Shown here: piece by piece, positions 1 to 8,239 of the stretch
Numbering within the stretch: position 1 is the stretch's first letter
How the letters are laid out: every line of letters starts with the position of its first letter
Assembly (NCBI GenBank): GCA_004297825.1
Contig: SCSX01000019.1
Coordinates: 1 to 64,000 of the forward strand
Reading direction: 5' to 3'
DNA: 64,000 nucleotides
Source: Spirochaetota bacterium
Lineage (GTDB): Bacteria; Spirochaetota; UBA4802; UBA5368
Program-made: the position numbers and the translations under genes
The notes under the pieces: model-generated
Told to the model about the DNA's origin: nothing
The model's input: only the letters and a program-made list of their open reading frames with translations
The model's database searches: none

Positions 1-2
1 CG

Positions 3-410
3 CATTTATTAGACAGATGTTTCAGAGAAAGTCGATTTAATAGCTATATGATCGGAGAAATACATATTGTCTCTCCAGACTTAATCCCTAATAGTAGAAG
101 AGATGATTTTATAGATAATGAAGCTAAAACCATATTTTATAATGAGATAGAAAAAGCAATTGGTCTCCCTGTATCTAGAGAAATAAGACTAAGATCAAAA
201 TCTCAAAATGCCTTAAATATCAATACTGGTTCTCTCGAGGCCCCTCAAAAATTAACAACGCAAGATGAGAATAATAAGTTGAAGGGATTGAGTGTTGTAG
301 GTTGCAATAACCGAATGCCATCCGAAGAGGTAATTCGAGGAATAATAAAAAATTGTTCCAATTGCAATACATTTATTAAAATAGTTAATGATTCATCAAG
401 TTGCACGTAA
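3..410 (+). CDS. Hsp90-like (GHKL) ATPase, C-terminal part, cut by window edge
   Basis: The reading frame is open from the first bases of the window, so only the last 135 codons are visible. The segment SPDLIPNSRRDDF followed by an acidic/aromatic stretch (DNEAKTIFYNEIEKAIGLP) resembles the middle part of Hsp90/HtpG-like ATPases that occur beside helicases and nucleases in defence loci. The ATP-binding GHKL domain would lie upstream and cannot be seen. The tail is Asn/Ser-rich and unremarkable. The gene is AT-rich like the convergent minus-strand operon 86 bases away, so both probably arrived together. Family assignment rests on one conserved block and is moderate. Confidence 0.55.
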   Translation, partial: HLLDRCFRESRFNSYMIGEIHIVSPDLIPNSRRDDFIDNEAKTIFYNEIEKAIGLPVSREIRLRSKSQNALNINTGSLEAPQKLTTQDENNKLKGLSVVGCNNRMPSEEVIRGIIKNCSNCNTFIKIVNDSSSCT

Positions 411-495
411 TGTTAGCTTACTCTGAATCTATCTTCCAATAATATTATTTATGGAATGAAAAATATCGTATTTGTAAACTGGGAATTAATATTTA

Positions 496-1479
496 CTATA
501 GTTTGTTTATTTCTTTTAATACTCTATGAGTGTTTGCTTCAATTTTTGTTAATTCGAACTTGCATTTATCAATTACCGTCTCGTCTAATTCGCAAATATT
601 TTCCATTAATGAACCTTCAACGATCCATTTTCTAAAATGATGGAGTTTTTTATAAATTGTATTATTATGACCTTGTTTGTCTGCCTTTTCGTAACTTTCT
701 TCAAAACGACATTCCCCTGATAGAAATTTATTTACTATAGCTGGTTTTGCCGTTAATATCACGGGTAATTTATCTCGTAAATCTGCGGCGGTCGGAATCT
801 CTTTGGTTTTTATTTTTTTAACTACGACTTTGTCGAGATCTGGAAATTTATCTCGTGCTTTTTTGACGGAGTTATTTCTAAGGTATTCGAAGTAATAGCT
901 CCAGCGGTCCGTTCTCTTTTCATTTTTGCTAAGCATTAAAGAATATACATTGATATAGAAATTAACATGCTTCACCGTTAGTCCCATGTCATTCGCAATT
1001 TGCTGAACCGTAACATTGTGTTGCTTGTGGCGTCGATATAAATACCCAGCCTGTTCATAGGGAGCCCAATCTTTTTTCCCTTTTATGTGGTCAGCTAATA
1101 TTGCAAAAGCAACGTCATCGCCTACATCATTTGATAATATTTTACATTTTACTTTTGCCCACTTAATGTCTTTTTGTTCGAGTATCTTGTACGCAGCAAG
1201 GCGGCTATTCCCCTCGAGTACCATATTATTGCGAACAATAAGTGGCTCTCTGAGGCCACCATTGGTTTTTATTGATTGTAGTAATTCATTTACATGTTCC
1301 ATGTTTTTTAATTTATCAAATATTTCTTCTTGAGATGGTTCGGAACCATCATCGTATATTAGTGAATAAATACGGGGATTTTCTGGGTAAAAATTAAGAT
1401 CGCGGACTTGAAGATAGCCAATTTGTACTGGAATTTCCTTTCCGAGCAAGGTGATTGAATCATTGTTGAATTCACTCAT
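496..1479 (-). CDS. ParB/Srx-fold protein (first of two)
   Basis: A 327-residue protein with a ParB/sulfiredoxin-like N-terminal domain: an opening strand (RDLNFYPENPRI), a helix with SIKTNGGLREPLIV, and the signature EGNSRLAAYKIL near residues 109-120, matching the nucleotide-binding GxxRxxA motif of ParB CTPases. A helix-turn-helix-like segment (VTVQQIANDMGLTVKHV) follows at about 155-171. The C-terminal half is not recognised. It is the last gene of the minus-strand operon, and its start overlaps the end of the helicase gene by 8 bases, indicating translational coupling. In known systems ParB/Srx folds serve as CTP switches, nucleases or modification sensors; which applies here cannot be told. 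Confidence 0.75.
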   Translation of the reverse strand: MSEFNNDSITLLGKEIPVQIGYLQVRDLNFYPENPRIYSLIYDDGSEPSQEEIFDKLKNMEHVNELLQSIKTNGGLREPLIVRNNMVLEGNSRLAAYKILEQKDIKWAKVKCKILSNDVGDDVAFAILADHIKGKKDWAPYEQAGYLYRRHKQHNVTVQQIANDMGLTVKHVNFYINVYSLMLSKNEKRTDRWSYYFEYLRNNSVKKARDKFPDLDKVVVKKIKTKEIPTAADLRDKLPVILTAKPAIVNKFLSGECRFEESYEKADKQGHNNTIYKKLHHFRKWIVEGSLMENICELDETVIDKCKFELTKIEANTHRVLKEINKL

Positions 1480-2962
1480 TTACGTTTCCTTTGGATGGAA
1501 TTTTAAGAATATCTTTAAGCATGGTTCCAAAGTCATATGACATTCGGCTTCTATAATATTCAAGAGTGATGTCGCCTTGAGCAAGCTTGGCTGCTAATTC
1601 TTTCGAAGTCAGCAATGCGTCAATCCATTCGTCGATTGAATCTTGCATAACAATATTATGCACAAAACATGTATGTTGCTGAGAAATACGATGGATTCTA
1701 TCCTGCGCTTGGATGTAATCATCCAAGCTAAAACCACGATCATAAAAAATCACATGATTCGCAACTGTAAGAGTTAACCCTTCCTTTGCGGCTCCCGGCG
1801 TAGCTATTAGTATGCGAGTTTTGGGATCATTCTTAAATGCAGCTACACTATGGCTCCGTTCATACATATTCATTTTGCCATAGATTTTACATGTTCCGAA
1901 TTCAACTAAATCTCGACTTAACCAATCAACATTTTCTGTAAAGGAAGTCCAAACAATACATTTCTCCTTGTTGTCTGTAATTCGGTGTATTAAGTCATGC
2001 AAATAAATCAGTTTGCCTGGTTCGGAACAATATGACTCATCAACTAGTCGCGGATTGGAGGTAATCTGCACTAGTCGAAGAAGACGCTTTAAGATGCCTT
2101 CGGAAATGTCATCAAATGCCAATCCTTCTTTTATTATCGTAGTTCTCATTTCATCACGTACTTGAGAATACATTTCATACTGAATGGGTTCCCAAATTGA
2201 TTCGACCCTTTCGAACACTTTTTCCGGCAAGGAAATTACACCACTTGATTTTGTTTCGCGCACTGTGAAGTGGCTAATATTATTCATTATTTCTAGCAAA
2301 CCATTTTCAAGACTAGTTCTTAGTTCGGTCGATTCAGCAAGATTATTGGATAAATCGTGACTGTGACGGAAATGTTGATAATTGTTGCCAAGGCTTCTTC
2401 CTTGGTCGAGGAACCATATTTGTGCCCAAATATCGTAAGGACGATTTGCCACGGGTGTGCCAGTCATAATTACACGTCTTTTAAAAAAGGGAGCCAAATT
2501 GAAAAATGCCTGCGTTAAACTTGAATCTGGATTCTTAATTTTTACTGATTCATCAAGAATCGCTCCCACATCTCTTGACTTAAGGAATAATATCATTCGC
2601 TCAAATTCCGATTTTACAACTTCGTAATTTGTGAGTACAATTCTGAAGTCGCCATTAAATACGAAATGATTCTGGTGCTTGTCTTGAGAAAGAATTCCAG
2701 GACGCAGTTGACAATGCTGTTTGAGTTCTTCGTGCCAGTTGTGTAATAAAGATTTCTTTACTACAATCATTACGGTATCGATTATTTGTGATTCAAGCCA
2801 ATATAACAGCAAATCGATGGCAATTTTTGTTTTTCCTAATCCCTGTTCGTGAAATATGGCACTATATTCTAATTTCTGAATCGCTCGAACAGCTTCTAGT
2901 TGATAGTCGAACCCATGCATTTTGGGAATTAAATTCGGTTTCCTTTTTAGATATGGCTTCAT
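1472..2962 (-). CDS. SNF2-family DNA-dependent ATPase/helicase
   Basis: A 496-residue superfamily 2 motor. Motif I is HEQGLGKT (residues 38-45), motif II reads DES rather than DEAH (137-139), motif III is TGTP (167-170), and the second RecA lobe carries KCIVWTSF and the SNF2-type motif VI (QAQDRIHRISQ, about 426-436). It is a minimal SNF2 core with no obvious accessory domain, so targeting must come from partners. The start overlaps the stop of the upstream nuclease gene by one base (TAATG), and the end overlaps the next ParB-like gene. It most likely translocates on DNA as motor of a multi-protein complex made with its operon mates. SNF2 assignment is secure; role is inference. Confidence 0.88.
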   Translation of the reverse strand: MKPYLKRKPNLIPKMHGFDYQLEAVRAIQKLEYSAIFHEQGLGKTKIAIDLLLYWLESQIIDTVMIVVKKSLLHNWHEELKQHCQLRPGILSQDKHQNHFVFNGDFRIVLTNYEVVKSEFERMILFLKSRDVGAILDESVKIKNPDSSLTQAFFNLAPFFKRRVIMTGTPVANRPYDIWAQIWFLDQGRSLGNNYQHFRHSHDLSNNLAESTELRTSLENGLLEIMNNISHFTVRETKSSGVISLPEKVFERVESIWEPIQYEMYSQVRDEMRTTIIKEGLAFDDISEGILKRLLRLVQITSNPRLVDESYCSEPGKLIYLHDLIHRITDNKEKCIVWTSFTENVDWLSRDLVEFGTCKIYGKMNMYERSHSVAAFKNDPKTRILIATPGAAKEGLTLTVANHVIFYDRGFSLDDYIQAQDRIHRISQQHTCFVHNIVMQDSIDEWIDALLTSKELAAKLAQGDITLEYYRSRMSYDFGTMLKDILKIPSKGNVNE

Positions 2963-3396
2963 TACTTATCCCATAAATCAGAAAACTGTTCAGGCAAATA
3001 TTCTAATACGATAACGTCGATACTTTTTATATTATTATTTCGCATGATGGCCTTCAATAATCCCTTAACACAATTTACCATAGTCCATGGGACAGCCAAT
3101 AGTAGAGCCGATGAAGCAAAGCATGAGCAATGTTTCAAATAGGAGATATACTGATTTTTTGAGTGTCTTGATTCAACATCCATTAACGTTTTTGCTTCAC
3201 CAATAATGATTCGCTCCCCAAATCTCGCTTTTGCATAAACATCAGGTATAAAACCATCAATGCGAGGAGGTTGGTTTCCTAAATTTAAATTGGAAATATC
3301 ACAGTGAATAAAATATTCTAGGCCTCCATCATTCCCCTGTTGAAGCCATTTAATTAGTTCTTTTACGTAAAACGTATGTGTTGATGAAACAGACAA
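2962..3396 (-). CDS. Small PD-(D/E)XK-type nuclease candidate
   Basis: A 144-residue protein with the pattern of a PD-(D/E)XK nuclease core: PDVYA at residues 51-55, a short hairpin, then GEAKT at 66-70, giving the D-(x)n-E-x-K triad D52, E67, K69. The compact size resembles stand-alone restriction-type or VRR-NUC-like domains. A later helix (QYISYLKHCSCFASSALLL) fits the helix that packs on the core. It lies between a ParB-like gene (start directly after that gene's stop) and the helicase gene (1-base overlap), so nuclease and motor should be made in matched amounts. Not assigned to a named family. Confidence 0.65.
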   Translation of the reverse strand: MSVSSTHTFYVKELIKWLQQGNDGGLEYFIHCDISNLNLGNQPPRIDGFIPDVYAKARFGERIIIGEAKTLMDVESRHSKNQYISYLKHCSCFASSALLLAVPWTMVNCVKGLLKAIMRNNNIKSIDVIVLEYLPEQFSDLWDK

Positions 3397-4404
3397 TTAT
3401 TCATTCCTAGTTTCGATATCTGAGCATAATTGATCGATCTCATCCTTTAGTGAAAAAATATTTTGGGTTTTCTCGCTATCGGCATTTGTGCTCATTTCAC
3501 GGACAGAGGCATGACTAATATTTCTTAAGCGATTTATAAGTTCTTTAACTAGTGAATCCATCGGAATACTTGAAAAGTTCTCACCAACTTCATTTACCAC
3601 CAATTCTTTTAGGGCTTCTCTTGCCCCTACACTGAAAAATTTTGTCTTACTATTTGGATTGCGAAGGATACGAGGCAAATCGCGAACTGTTGCCAATGGA
3701 TCAATTAGACGATCATTTACCCAGCCGGCGAAATTCTCCTTCGTGTAACCACCTTCACTAAGTGCAGTTAAAATTGGCCCTTTTTGAAGTTCAACAAAAG
3801 CACTGAAGCGAGTTTGATCAAACTCGGATTCATCACTTAAAATTGGTCTATAATAAGTCTCTATATCATTATAAGCCTGGATTAAAGACAGTACTTCTTG
3901 CCTTTTTCCACCACAGAAATCAATAATTTGATTAATTGTTAAATGATCACTATTTCTAAGTTCATTGAGATATTTTGCCTTTGAATATGGATCCCATGCT
4001 CTAGGACCTACTAGGTGTGCTTGAAGCCTGATGGCGTCTTGACTTGCTAATTCTAGATTGTCATATACTAAAGATGGAATAACATTCCAATCGCCGATTA
4101 CCTTTTGTTTCTTAAATTCACGGTAGATTGCCGCCCTAGTATTTCCCTCGATTACAACAAATATTCCATCTGGTCTACAGTTGACGATAATTGGATTAAT
4201 TATTCCGCCGTTTGTACGTATTGACTCTTTTAAGCTTTGAAATGTTGTCCCCCCTTCTGAACTAGTGGGGCTTCCAGCGCCAAGTGCAAGATTTATCTGG
4301 TCTGCAGTAGGGTTAGTGCCATACTTTTCAATCAATCTGGCAATTCTCGGATTGGCAACATCAAGTAGGAGTTTATCAACTTCAAGTAGTTTTAACGTTG
4401 GCAT
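3397..4404 (-). CDS. ParB/Srx-fold protein (second, distinct paralogue)
   Basis: A 335-residue protein with the same architecture as the ParB-like protein at the operon's other end: LLLDVANPRIARLI near the N terminus, SIRTNGGIINPIIV, then the signature VIEGNTRAAIYREF at about residues 96-109. The central part has DPYSKAKYLNELRN and a possible helix-turn-helix (LTINQIIDFCGGKRQEV) as in that protein, but sequences are only distantly alike. It is the first gene of the four-gene operon, and the next start codon abuts its stop. The two homologues may form a heteromeric sensor or recognise two different sites. No classical partner ParA is present, which argues against plasmid segregation. Confidence 0.72.
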   Translation of the reverse strand: MPTLKLLEVDKLLLDVANPRIARLIEKYGTNPTADQINLALGAGSPTSSEGGTTFQSLKESIRTNGGIINPIIVNCRPDGIFVVIEGNTRAAIYREFKKQKVIGDWNVIPSLVYDNLELASQDAIRLQAHLVGPRAWDPYSKAKYLNELRNSDHLTINQIIDFCGGKRQEVLSLIQAYNDIETYYRPILSDESEFDQTRFSAFVELQKGPILTALSEGGYTKENFAGWVNDRLIDPLATVRDLPRILRNPNSKTKFFSVGAREALKELVVNEVGENFSSIPMDSLVKELINRLRNISHASVREMSTNADSEKTQNIFSLKDEIDQLCSDIETRNE

Positions 4405-4441
4405 AAAATACCACCTTAGTCCTTTAATTGTTGAGATCGTA

Positions 4442-4666
4442 CTAAATCCGCGTTCCGTCCGCTAACGTGATCTTCTTTATCGCTTCTGGGTGAACGGCAA
4501 GAAATGTCCCCAGGATCTTTTGCAACAGCAAACACGAAATCCCATGGTCCTCGCCGGGGTCCAGCAAATACGCAAGATATGAACTGATATTAGGTTCGTT
4601 GATGGATCCGTCGTAGGAAGAGAGAATCTTGAAGATATTCATGATTTCTCGATTGGCATCCCGCAT
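4442..4666 (-). pseudogene. Truncated PD-(D/E)XK (PDDEXK_4-like) nuclease, N-terminal fragment
   Basis: Seventy-four residues that look like the start of PD-(D/E)XK nuclease superfamily proteins of the PDDEXK_4 type: IMNIFKILSSYDGSINEPN, then SYLAYLLDPGEDHGISCLLL, which in that family precedes the catalytic core. The catalytic residues are absent because the frame stops where base composition changes from GC-rich to AT-rich near base 4440. The simplest reading is that a host nuclease gene was cut when the AT-rich island inserted. It may still be expressed with the downstream operon, as it reads in the same direction 37 bases upstream. Family identification is moderate. Confidence 0.5.
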
Positions 4667-4795
4667 GTATGCGCCTTTATATATGACCTGTTTTTATTGA
4701 GACAAAATAGTTTCGTCTGTCAACATATTTTCACGGTATGGCAGTCAAATAGCAGGTACGCGGGAATCCCTGGCATGAAATTAACCGGCATTTGA

Positions 4796-4823
4796 TTGAC
4801 AATTGGCCCCATCCGGGTACAAT
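4796..4823 (+). promoter_or_regulatory. Sigma70-type promoter of the MNT/HEPN pair
   Basis: TTGACA at 4796-4801 and TACAAT at 4818-4823 are separated by 16 bases, a near-consensus promoter 50 bases upstream of the MNT start at 4874. The sequence was read directly; activity is inferred. Confidence 0.6.
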
Positions 4824-4873
4824 TTGAACATTGTTCTGACCGCGATACCACCGATCAGGAAAAAGATAACGAT

Positions 4874-5199
4874 ATGAAAACGGAAAATATACCGGAAGCA
4901 GTCGAGGAACTGAAAACCGCCCTTGTCGGTAAATTCGGCAACGGAATCACGCTAATCCTCTTCGGCTCCGCTGCCAGGGGAACATGCGGCAGCGATTCGG
5001 ATGTCGATATTCTGGTTCTCATTCCCGGAATGGTTGGTATTCGCCTGGAGGAGGAAGTGATCGAAACCGCGTATGAAATAGAGCTCCGTCATGACGTGGT
5101 GTTCGGGATCATCGTGTATCCCGAGAATTCTGGGATTCCGGACTCTCCTCCGTCATGCCGCTTCATGTGAACATCGACCGCGAAGGCGTTCCGGTGTGA
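4874..5199 (+). pseudogene. MNT-type nucleotidyltransferase antitoxin, frameshifted
   Basis: The N-terminal 80 residues are a clean minimal nucleotidyltransferase: LILFGSAARGTCGSDSDVDI carries the GSxARG motif and the DxD metal pair. After VVFGIIVYPE the frame slips. In the original frame the expected tail FWDSGLSSVMPLHVNIDREGV follows (in part) and ends at TGA 5197-5199, overlapping the GTG start of the HEPN gene at 5196. A single missing base in GAGAATTCTGG (about 5121-5131) explains both frames, so the antitoxin is probably dead; in its present frame it ends at 5170 with an unrelated tail. The start at ATG 4874 follows AGGA about 15 bases upstream. Confidence 0.7.
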
Positions 5200-5384
5200 A
5201 CGACAAGACCGACCTCATACGATATCGAAGGGCGAAGGCGCGGGAAACATTGCGCGATGCGCGGGTATTATTCGAAAACGAAAGCTACTCATCCGCGGTC
5301 AACAGAATATACTATGCTCTCTTTTATTTCCTGTGGCACACGTCTCAACGCCGATGCGCATGGATCAACACGCCTCCCCCATGA
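5196..5384 (+). pseudogene. HEPN toxin remnant paired with the MNT gene
   Basis: Starting at a GTG that overlaps the ancestral MNT stop, the product begins like a HEPN-domain toxin: IRYRRAKARETLRDARVLF, then NESYSSAVNRIYYALFYFL, the two first helices of the family. After about 47 residues similarity ends in a Pro/Arg-rich tail and a stop, so the C-terminal helices with the RX4-6H ribonuclease motif are gone. The gene order and overlap are those of MNT/HEPN toxin-antitoxin modules, in which the nucleotidyltransferase AMPylates the toxin. Both members here are broken, so the locus is a relic. Confidence 0.65.
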
Positions 5385-5569
5385 GGCCGATACGTCTGCA
5401 CTATACATGAATCGCACCCCGCCTGGCCCACCTCGGCCGCCCGAACCTGAACAATTCCAGGAATTCAATCAGACAACAGTTTCACCTGGTTATAGTGTAT
5501 TTTTATTGACAATCGTATTTCATGATGACATTGACATATAGTAATAATAAAGCACGAGAGGAGAGACCG

Positions 5570-6871
5570 ATGGAAAGGCTTTCGATCGTACTGCTCAGTA
5601 TCTTCATGGCGGGATGTGCGAGTTTCCATGGTGTGTTGACGGAGAAGGGAGCGCCCGATCAGCTCAGCATAGAATATTGTCAGGATAGTTTCAGCATTGG
5701 GTTGCACTACGAGGACGACTTCTATGACTTTCGCTATCCCTCGGGAGCCGTTTTCCATGAGGCCGACCTCTCAGGCATTGGTTTCGTGGACAGCTGGAGC
5801 AGGGGGAACGACCGCTTCGAGTTCTATTCAATGATAAACCTGTCGCGCAGCATATTCATGAGCGGGCAAACCGCGACCGCCACGCCTTCCGACCGTATCC
5901 CGGTGGCCGAAATGTATTTAAAGCTCATAAAGAATTACCCCATGCTGCAGATGAAGATCCCCTTCTTCGATCCGCTCAGGAACAGGGACGACCTGAAGCT
6001 GGTCCTTTCCGCGGCCGGGATTCCGCTCGCGATCAACGCGGAAGACATCGCCTTCCCCGACGGCGAGATAATCGGGCGGAGCGTATTTCTTCTCTACGCC
6101 GATTCGGTAATCAGGGTGATAATCGGCCACAATTTCAGTTATTCGAAGCTGGATTTCGTCGTCACCCCGGCCGACTTGCTCAATAAAGCCGCACTGCGGG
6201 ACAAGGTGAAGGCCGGATGGCTGGCTCTGTGGCAGGCGAATTACGAAGACGAAATCGCCAAGGGGTATATTACGCAGGAAGAACGCGACACCAGGATCGC
6301 CCAAAGCGTCGATGCGCTTTCGAACGGATATTTTGAACGATGGGCCGAACATTTTAAAAATCCCGTGACCGAGGCCATGCCCGAATGGGTCGCGAATCGC
6401 TACCCGAATCATATGGAGACGTTCGGGCCCGCGCGTCCCAACGCGGGCGCGCTGGTGATCGCAAAGATGGCGGAGGCGGGTTTCATGGGCGTCACCGTGG
6501 GGGATTTCCTGGATGGGTACGTCGCGGACAGCATGTTTGCCGGCGAGGTCGAAGCCGCGTACAAGGCGGCGTCAAACCAGGCTACCGAACGCTATAACCA
6601 GCACATGGCGGAGATGGGCGCGGTGCTTAACGTCATGCAGACGATGTCGATGCAGAATCCGTATTACAGGGCGACCGCGCCGGGCGCCGTGACGACCGGC
6701 GGAGCCAGAACGGGCGGAGGTCAGGCATATTATTACGACGCGAAGATCACCGATGAAGGAAAATCGAGCCCCATAGGCCCCTTCCACACGGCCGGCGAGT
6801 GTGGAAAAAATCTCAACGAGAACAAGGGGACAATGGATTTTCGCGTCTCCCGGCCTTGTTACGCGAAGTAG
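5570..6871 (+). CDS. Predicted lipoprotein of unknown function
   Basis: A 433-residue protein starting at ATG 5570 behind GAGAGGAGAG; a longer in-frame start would disrupt the signal. The N terminus is a lipoprotein signal, hydrophobic core IVLLSIFMAGC with the lipobox MAGC and Cys 15 as lipidation site. The mature part has no family I recognise; it contains acidic/aromatic stretches and a Gly/Thr-rich segment (TTGGARTGGGQAYYYDAKI) near the C terminus that also has two Cys that could form a disulfide. It probably sits in the outer membrane or periplasm. It is a single transcription unit and runs convergent with the nucleotidyltransferase gene. Confidence 0.7.
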   Translation: MERLSIVLLSIFMAGCASFHGVLTEKGAPDQLSIEYCQDSFSIGLHYEDDFYDFRYPSGAVFHEADLSGIGFVDSWSRGNDRFEFYSMINLSRSIFMSGQTATATPSDRIPVAEMYLKLIKNYPMLQMKIPFFDPLRNRDDLKLVLSAAGIPLAINAEDIAFPDGEIIGRSVFLLYADSVIRVIIGHNFSYSKLDFVVTPADLLNKAALRDKVKAGWLALWQANYEDEIAKGYITQEERDTRIAQSVDALSNGYFERWAEHFKNPVTEAMPEWVANRYPNHMETFGPARPNAGALVIAKMAEAGFMGVTVGDFLDGYVADSMFAGEVEAAYKAASNQATERYNQHMAEMGAVLNVMQTMSMQNPYYRATAPGAVTTGGARTGGGQAYYYDAKITDEGKSSPIGPFHTAGECGKNLNENKGTMDFRVSRPCYAK

Positions 6872-6891
6872 CGGGAAGAATTACATTCCGG

Positions 6892-7197
6892 TCAAACATA
6901 CACTGCCTCGATGCTGATGCGCGCCTTGAGAAAGCTATTCATGAGCGGACTCAAAGGAATTACGTCGACAGGGTGACGCAGGTCCTGCTCGAGTTCTTCC
7001 TTGATATGGACAAGCGCGAAAAGATCGGGATCGTTCATCTCGATGACTACATCTATATCGCTGTCTTCACGCGCCTCTCCCCGGGCGAAGGAGCCAAAAA
7101 GCCCCAGTCGTGAAACGCCGTAGCGTTTCGCGAGGCCGGGTTTCAGCTGTCCCAGCTCGGACAGGATCGTTTCGCGTGTCAGGAGTTTTTCATTCAT
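6892..7197 (-). CDS. MNT-type minimal nucleotidyltransferase (solitary)
   Basis: A 101-residue protein with the MNT core: LGLFGSFARGEAREDSDIDV, giving GSFARG and the DxD metal site, and a third acidic position in the VDVIPL strand. Such proteins usually act as antitoxins for HEPN (DUF86) toxins by nucleotidylating them. No HEPN gene lies beside it: downstream is the convergent lipoprotein gene and upstream only intergenic DNA. It is therefore an orphan, or it works with a toxin elsewhere. Unlike the nearby broken MNT gene its frame is intact. Function by family is good; partner unknown. Confidence 0.78.
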   Translation of the reverse strand: MNEKLLTRETILSELGQLKPGLAKRYGVSRLGLFGSFARGEAREDSDIDVVIEMNDPDLFALVHIKEELEQDLRHPVDVIPLSPLMNSFLKARISIEAVYV

Positions 7198-7259
7198 ACG
7201 TTCACCTTGAATAACTTACTTGACCCGATCGCCGAAAATATCAACCACATTTTGATCCC

Positions 7260-7288
7260 TCCATCCCCTCCTCTCCCACTCTTACACG
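7260..7288 (-). repeat. CGTGTAAGA dispersed repeat, copy 1
   Basis: Read on the minus strand this begins CGTGTAAGAGTGGGAGAGG and continues GGGGATGGA, matching copies near 18854, 18925, 27795 and 43035. It lies between the nucleotidyltransferase and adenylate kinase genes. Confidence 0.5.
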
Positions 7289-7310
7289 TTCCCTAACCCG
7301 GTTTCCGATA

Positions 7311-7341
7311 CAAAACAAAAGCGCGCCGTCCCCGGCGCGCC
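7311..7341 (-). terminator. Rho-independent terminator of the divergent adk gene
   Basis: On the minus strand a GC-rich hairpin (GCGCGCCGGG / CGGCGCGC) is followed by TTTTGTTTTG, 37 bases after the adenylate kinase stop. Confidence 0.75.
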
Positions 7342-7377
7342 CCTGTACTGATTCTGATACGCGAATATAAGAATAGC

Positions 7378-8061
7378 CTACAGCTTCTTCATCAAATCTT
7401 CGCTCACTTCCTTCACACCCGGCTTGCCGTCGAGTATGATAACCTTCACGCCCTTCTTCGAGGCGACGTCCTTGAAATAGTTCACCGCGGCGACCGTGCC
7501 GGTCTTGGCGTCGTAGTAGATGTCGTGGCGCTTGCCTATGGCCACCTCGTCCTGGTCGTCCGAACGGGCGGATAGCGCCCCGCCGCACACGCGGCATACG
7601 AACCCGCCGTCCTTCGCGGTCGGCTTGATCGCGTCAATAAAGACGTTGTTCGGGTGGTTGTTGTCGTTCGCGCACAGGCGGCGGCCCATGATGCGGTTCT
7701 TCGCGATGTCGCGGGGAAGGTCGATCTCGATCACGAAATCGAGCTTCATGCCGGCCTTCTGGAGCGCCTCATCCAGCGCCTTCGCCTGCTCGATGCTGCG
7801 GGGGAACCCGTCAAGGAGCCAGCCGTTCTTGCAATCGGGCTCCTGGAGGCGGCTCACGATCATGGGGATGGTGATGCCGTCGGGAACGAGCTCGCCCTTG
7901 TCGATGAACGCCTTCGCCTTCATGCCTATCTCGGTGCCCTTCTTGATGTTCTCCCTGAAGATGACGCCCGATTCCACGTGGTTGATGCTGTATTTCTTCT
8001 GTACGACCGCGCCCTGGGTGCCCTTGCCGCTGCCGTTGGGCCCGAAAATGAGTATGTTCAT
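7378..8061 (-). CDS. Adenylate kinase family protein (divergent paralogue)
   Basis: A 227-residue nucleoside monophosphate kinase with P-loop GPNGSGKGT (residues 7-15), LLDGFPRSIEQA (NMP-binding DGFPR) and a long LID. The LID has C-x5-H (LCANDNNHP) and later CRVC, so zinc would be held by Cys, His, Cys, Cys rather than four Cys. The segment after the LID (KRHDIYYDAKTGT) departs from the usual RLxxYxxxTxPLI pattern, and the C terminus is longer. A second, canonical adk lies next to ndk at 18041. This copy may have another nucleotide preference or a regulated role. It is a single gene with its own terminator. Confidence 0.85.
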   Translation of the reverse strand: MNILIFGPNGSGKGTQGAVVQKKYSINHVESGVIFRENIKKGTEIGMKAKAFIDKGELVPDGITIPMIVSRLQEPDCKNGWLLDGFPRSIEQAKALDEALQKAGMKLDFVIEIDLPRDIAKNRIMGRRLCANDNNHPNNVFIDAIKPTAKDGGFVCRVCGGALSARSDDQDEVAIGKRHDIYYDAKTGTVAAVNYFKDVASKKGVKVIILDGKPGVKEVSEDLMKKL

Positions 8062-8239
8062 AGAAAACGCTCCTTAATAGTAGATTGATGACGATTTCCG
8101 CACACCTGCTCCGTCTAGCCTTATCCATGCATAAAGGATGAGACCTGTTTGTAAAGAAATTTTATCCCCCGCCGGCTGGGGCGATTTTTCACTTGCGCGG
8201 GCGTTTCCCGAGTCTATTCTTGCGCATCGAGGTGACGAT

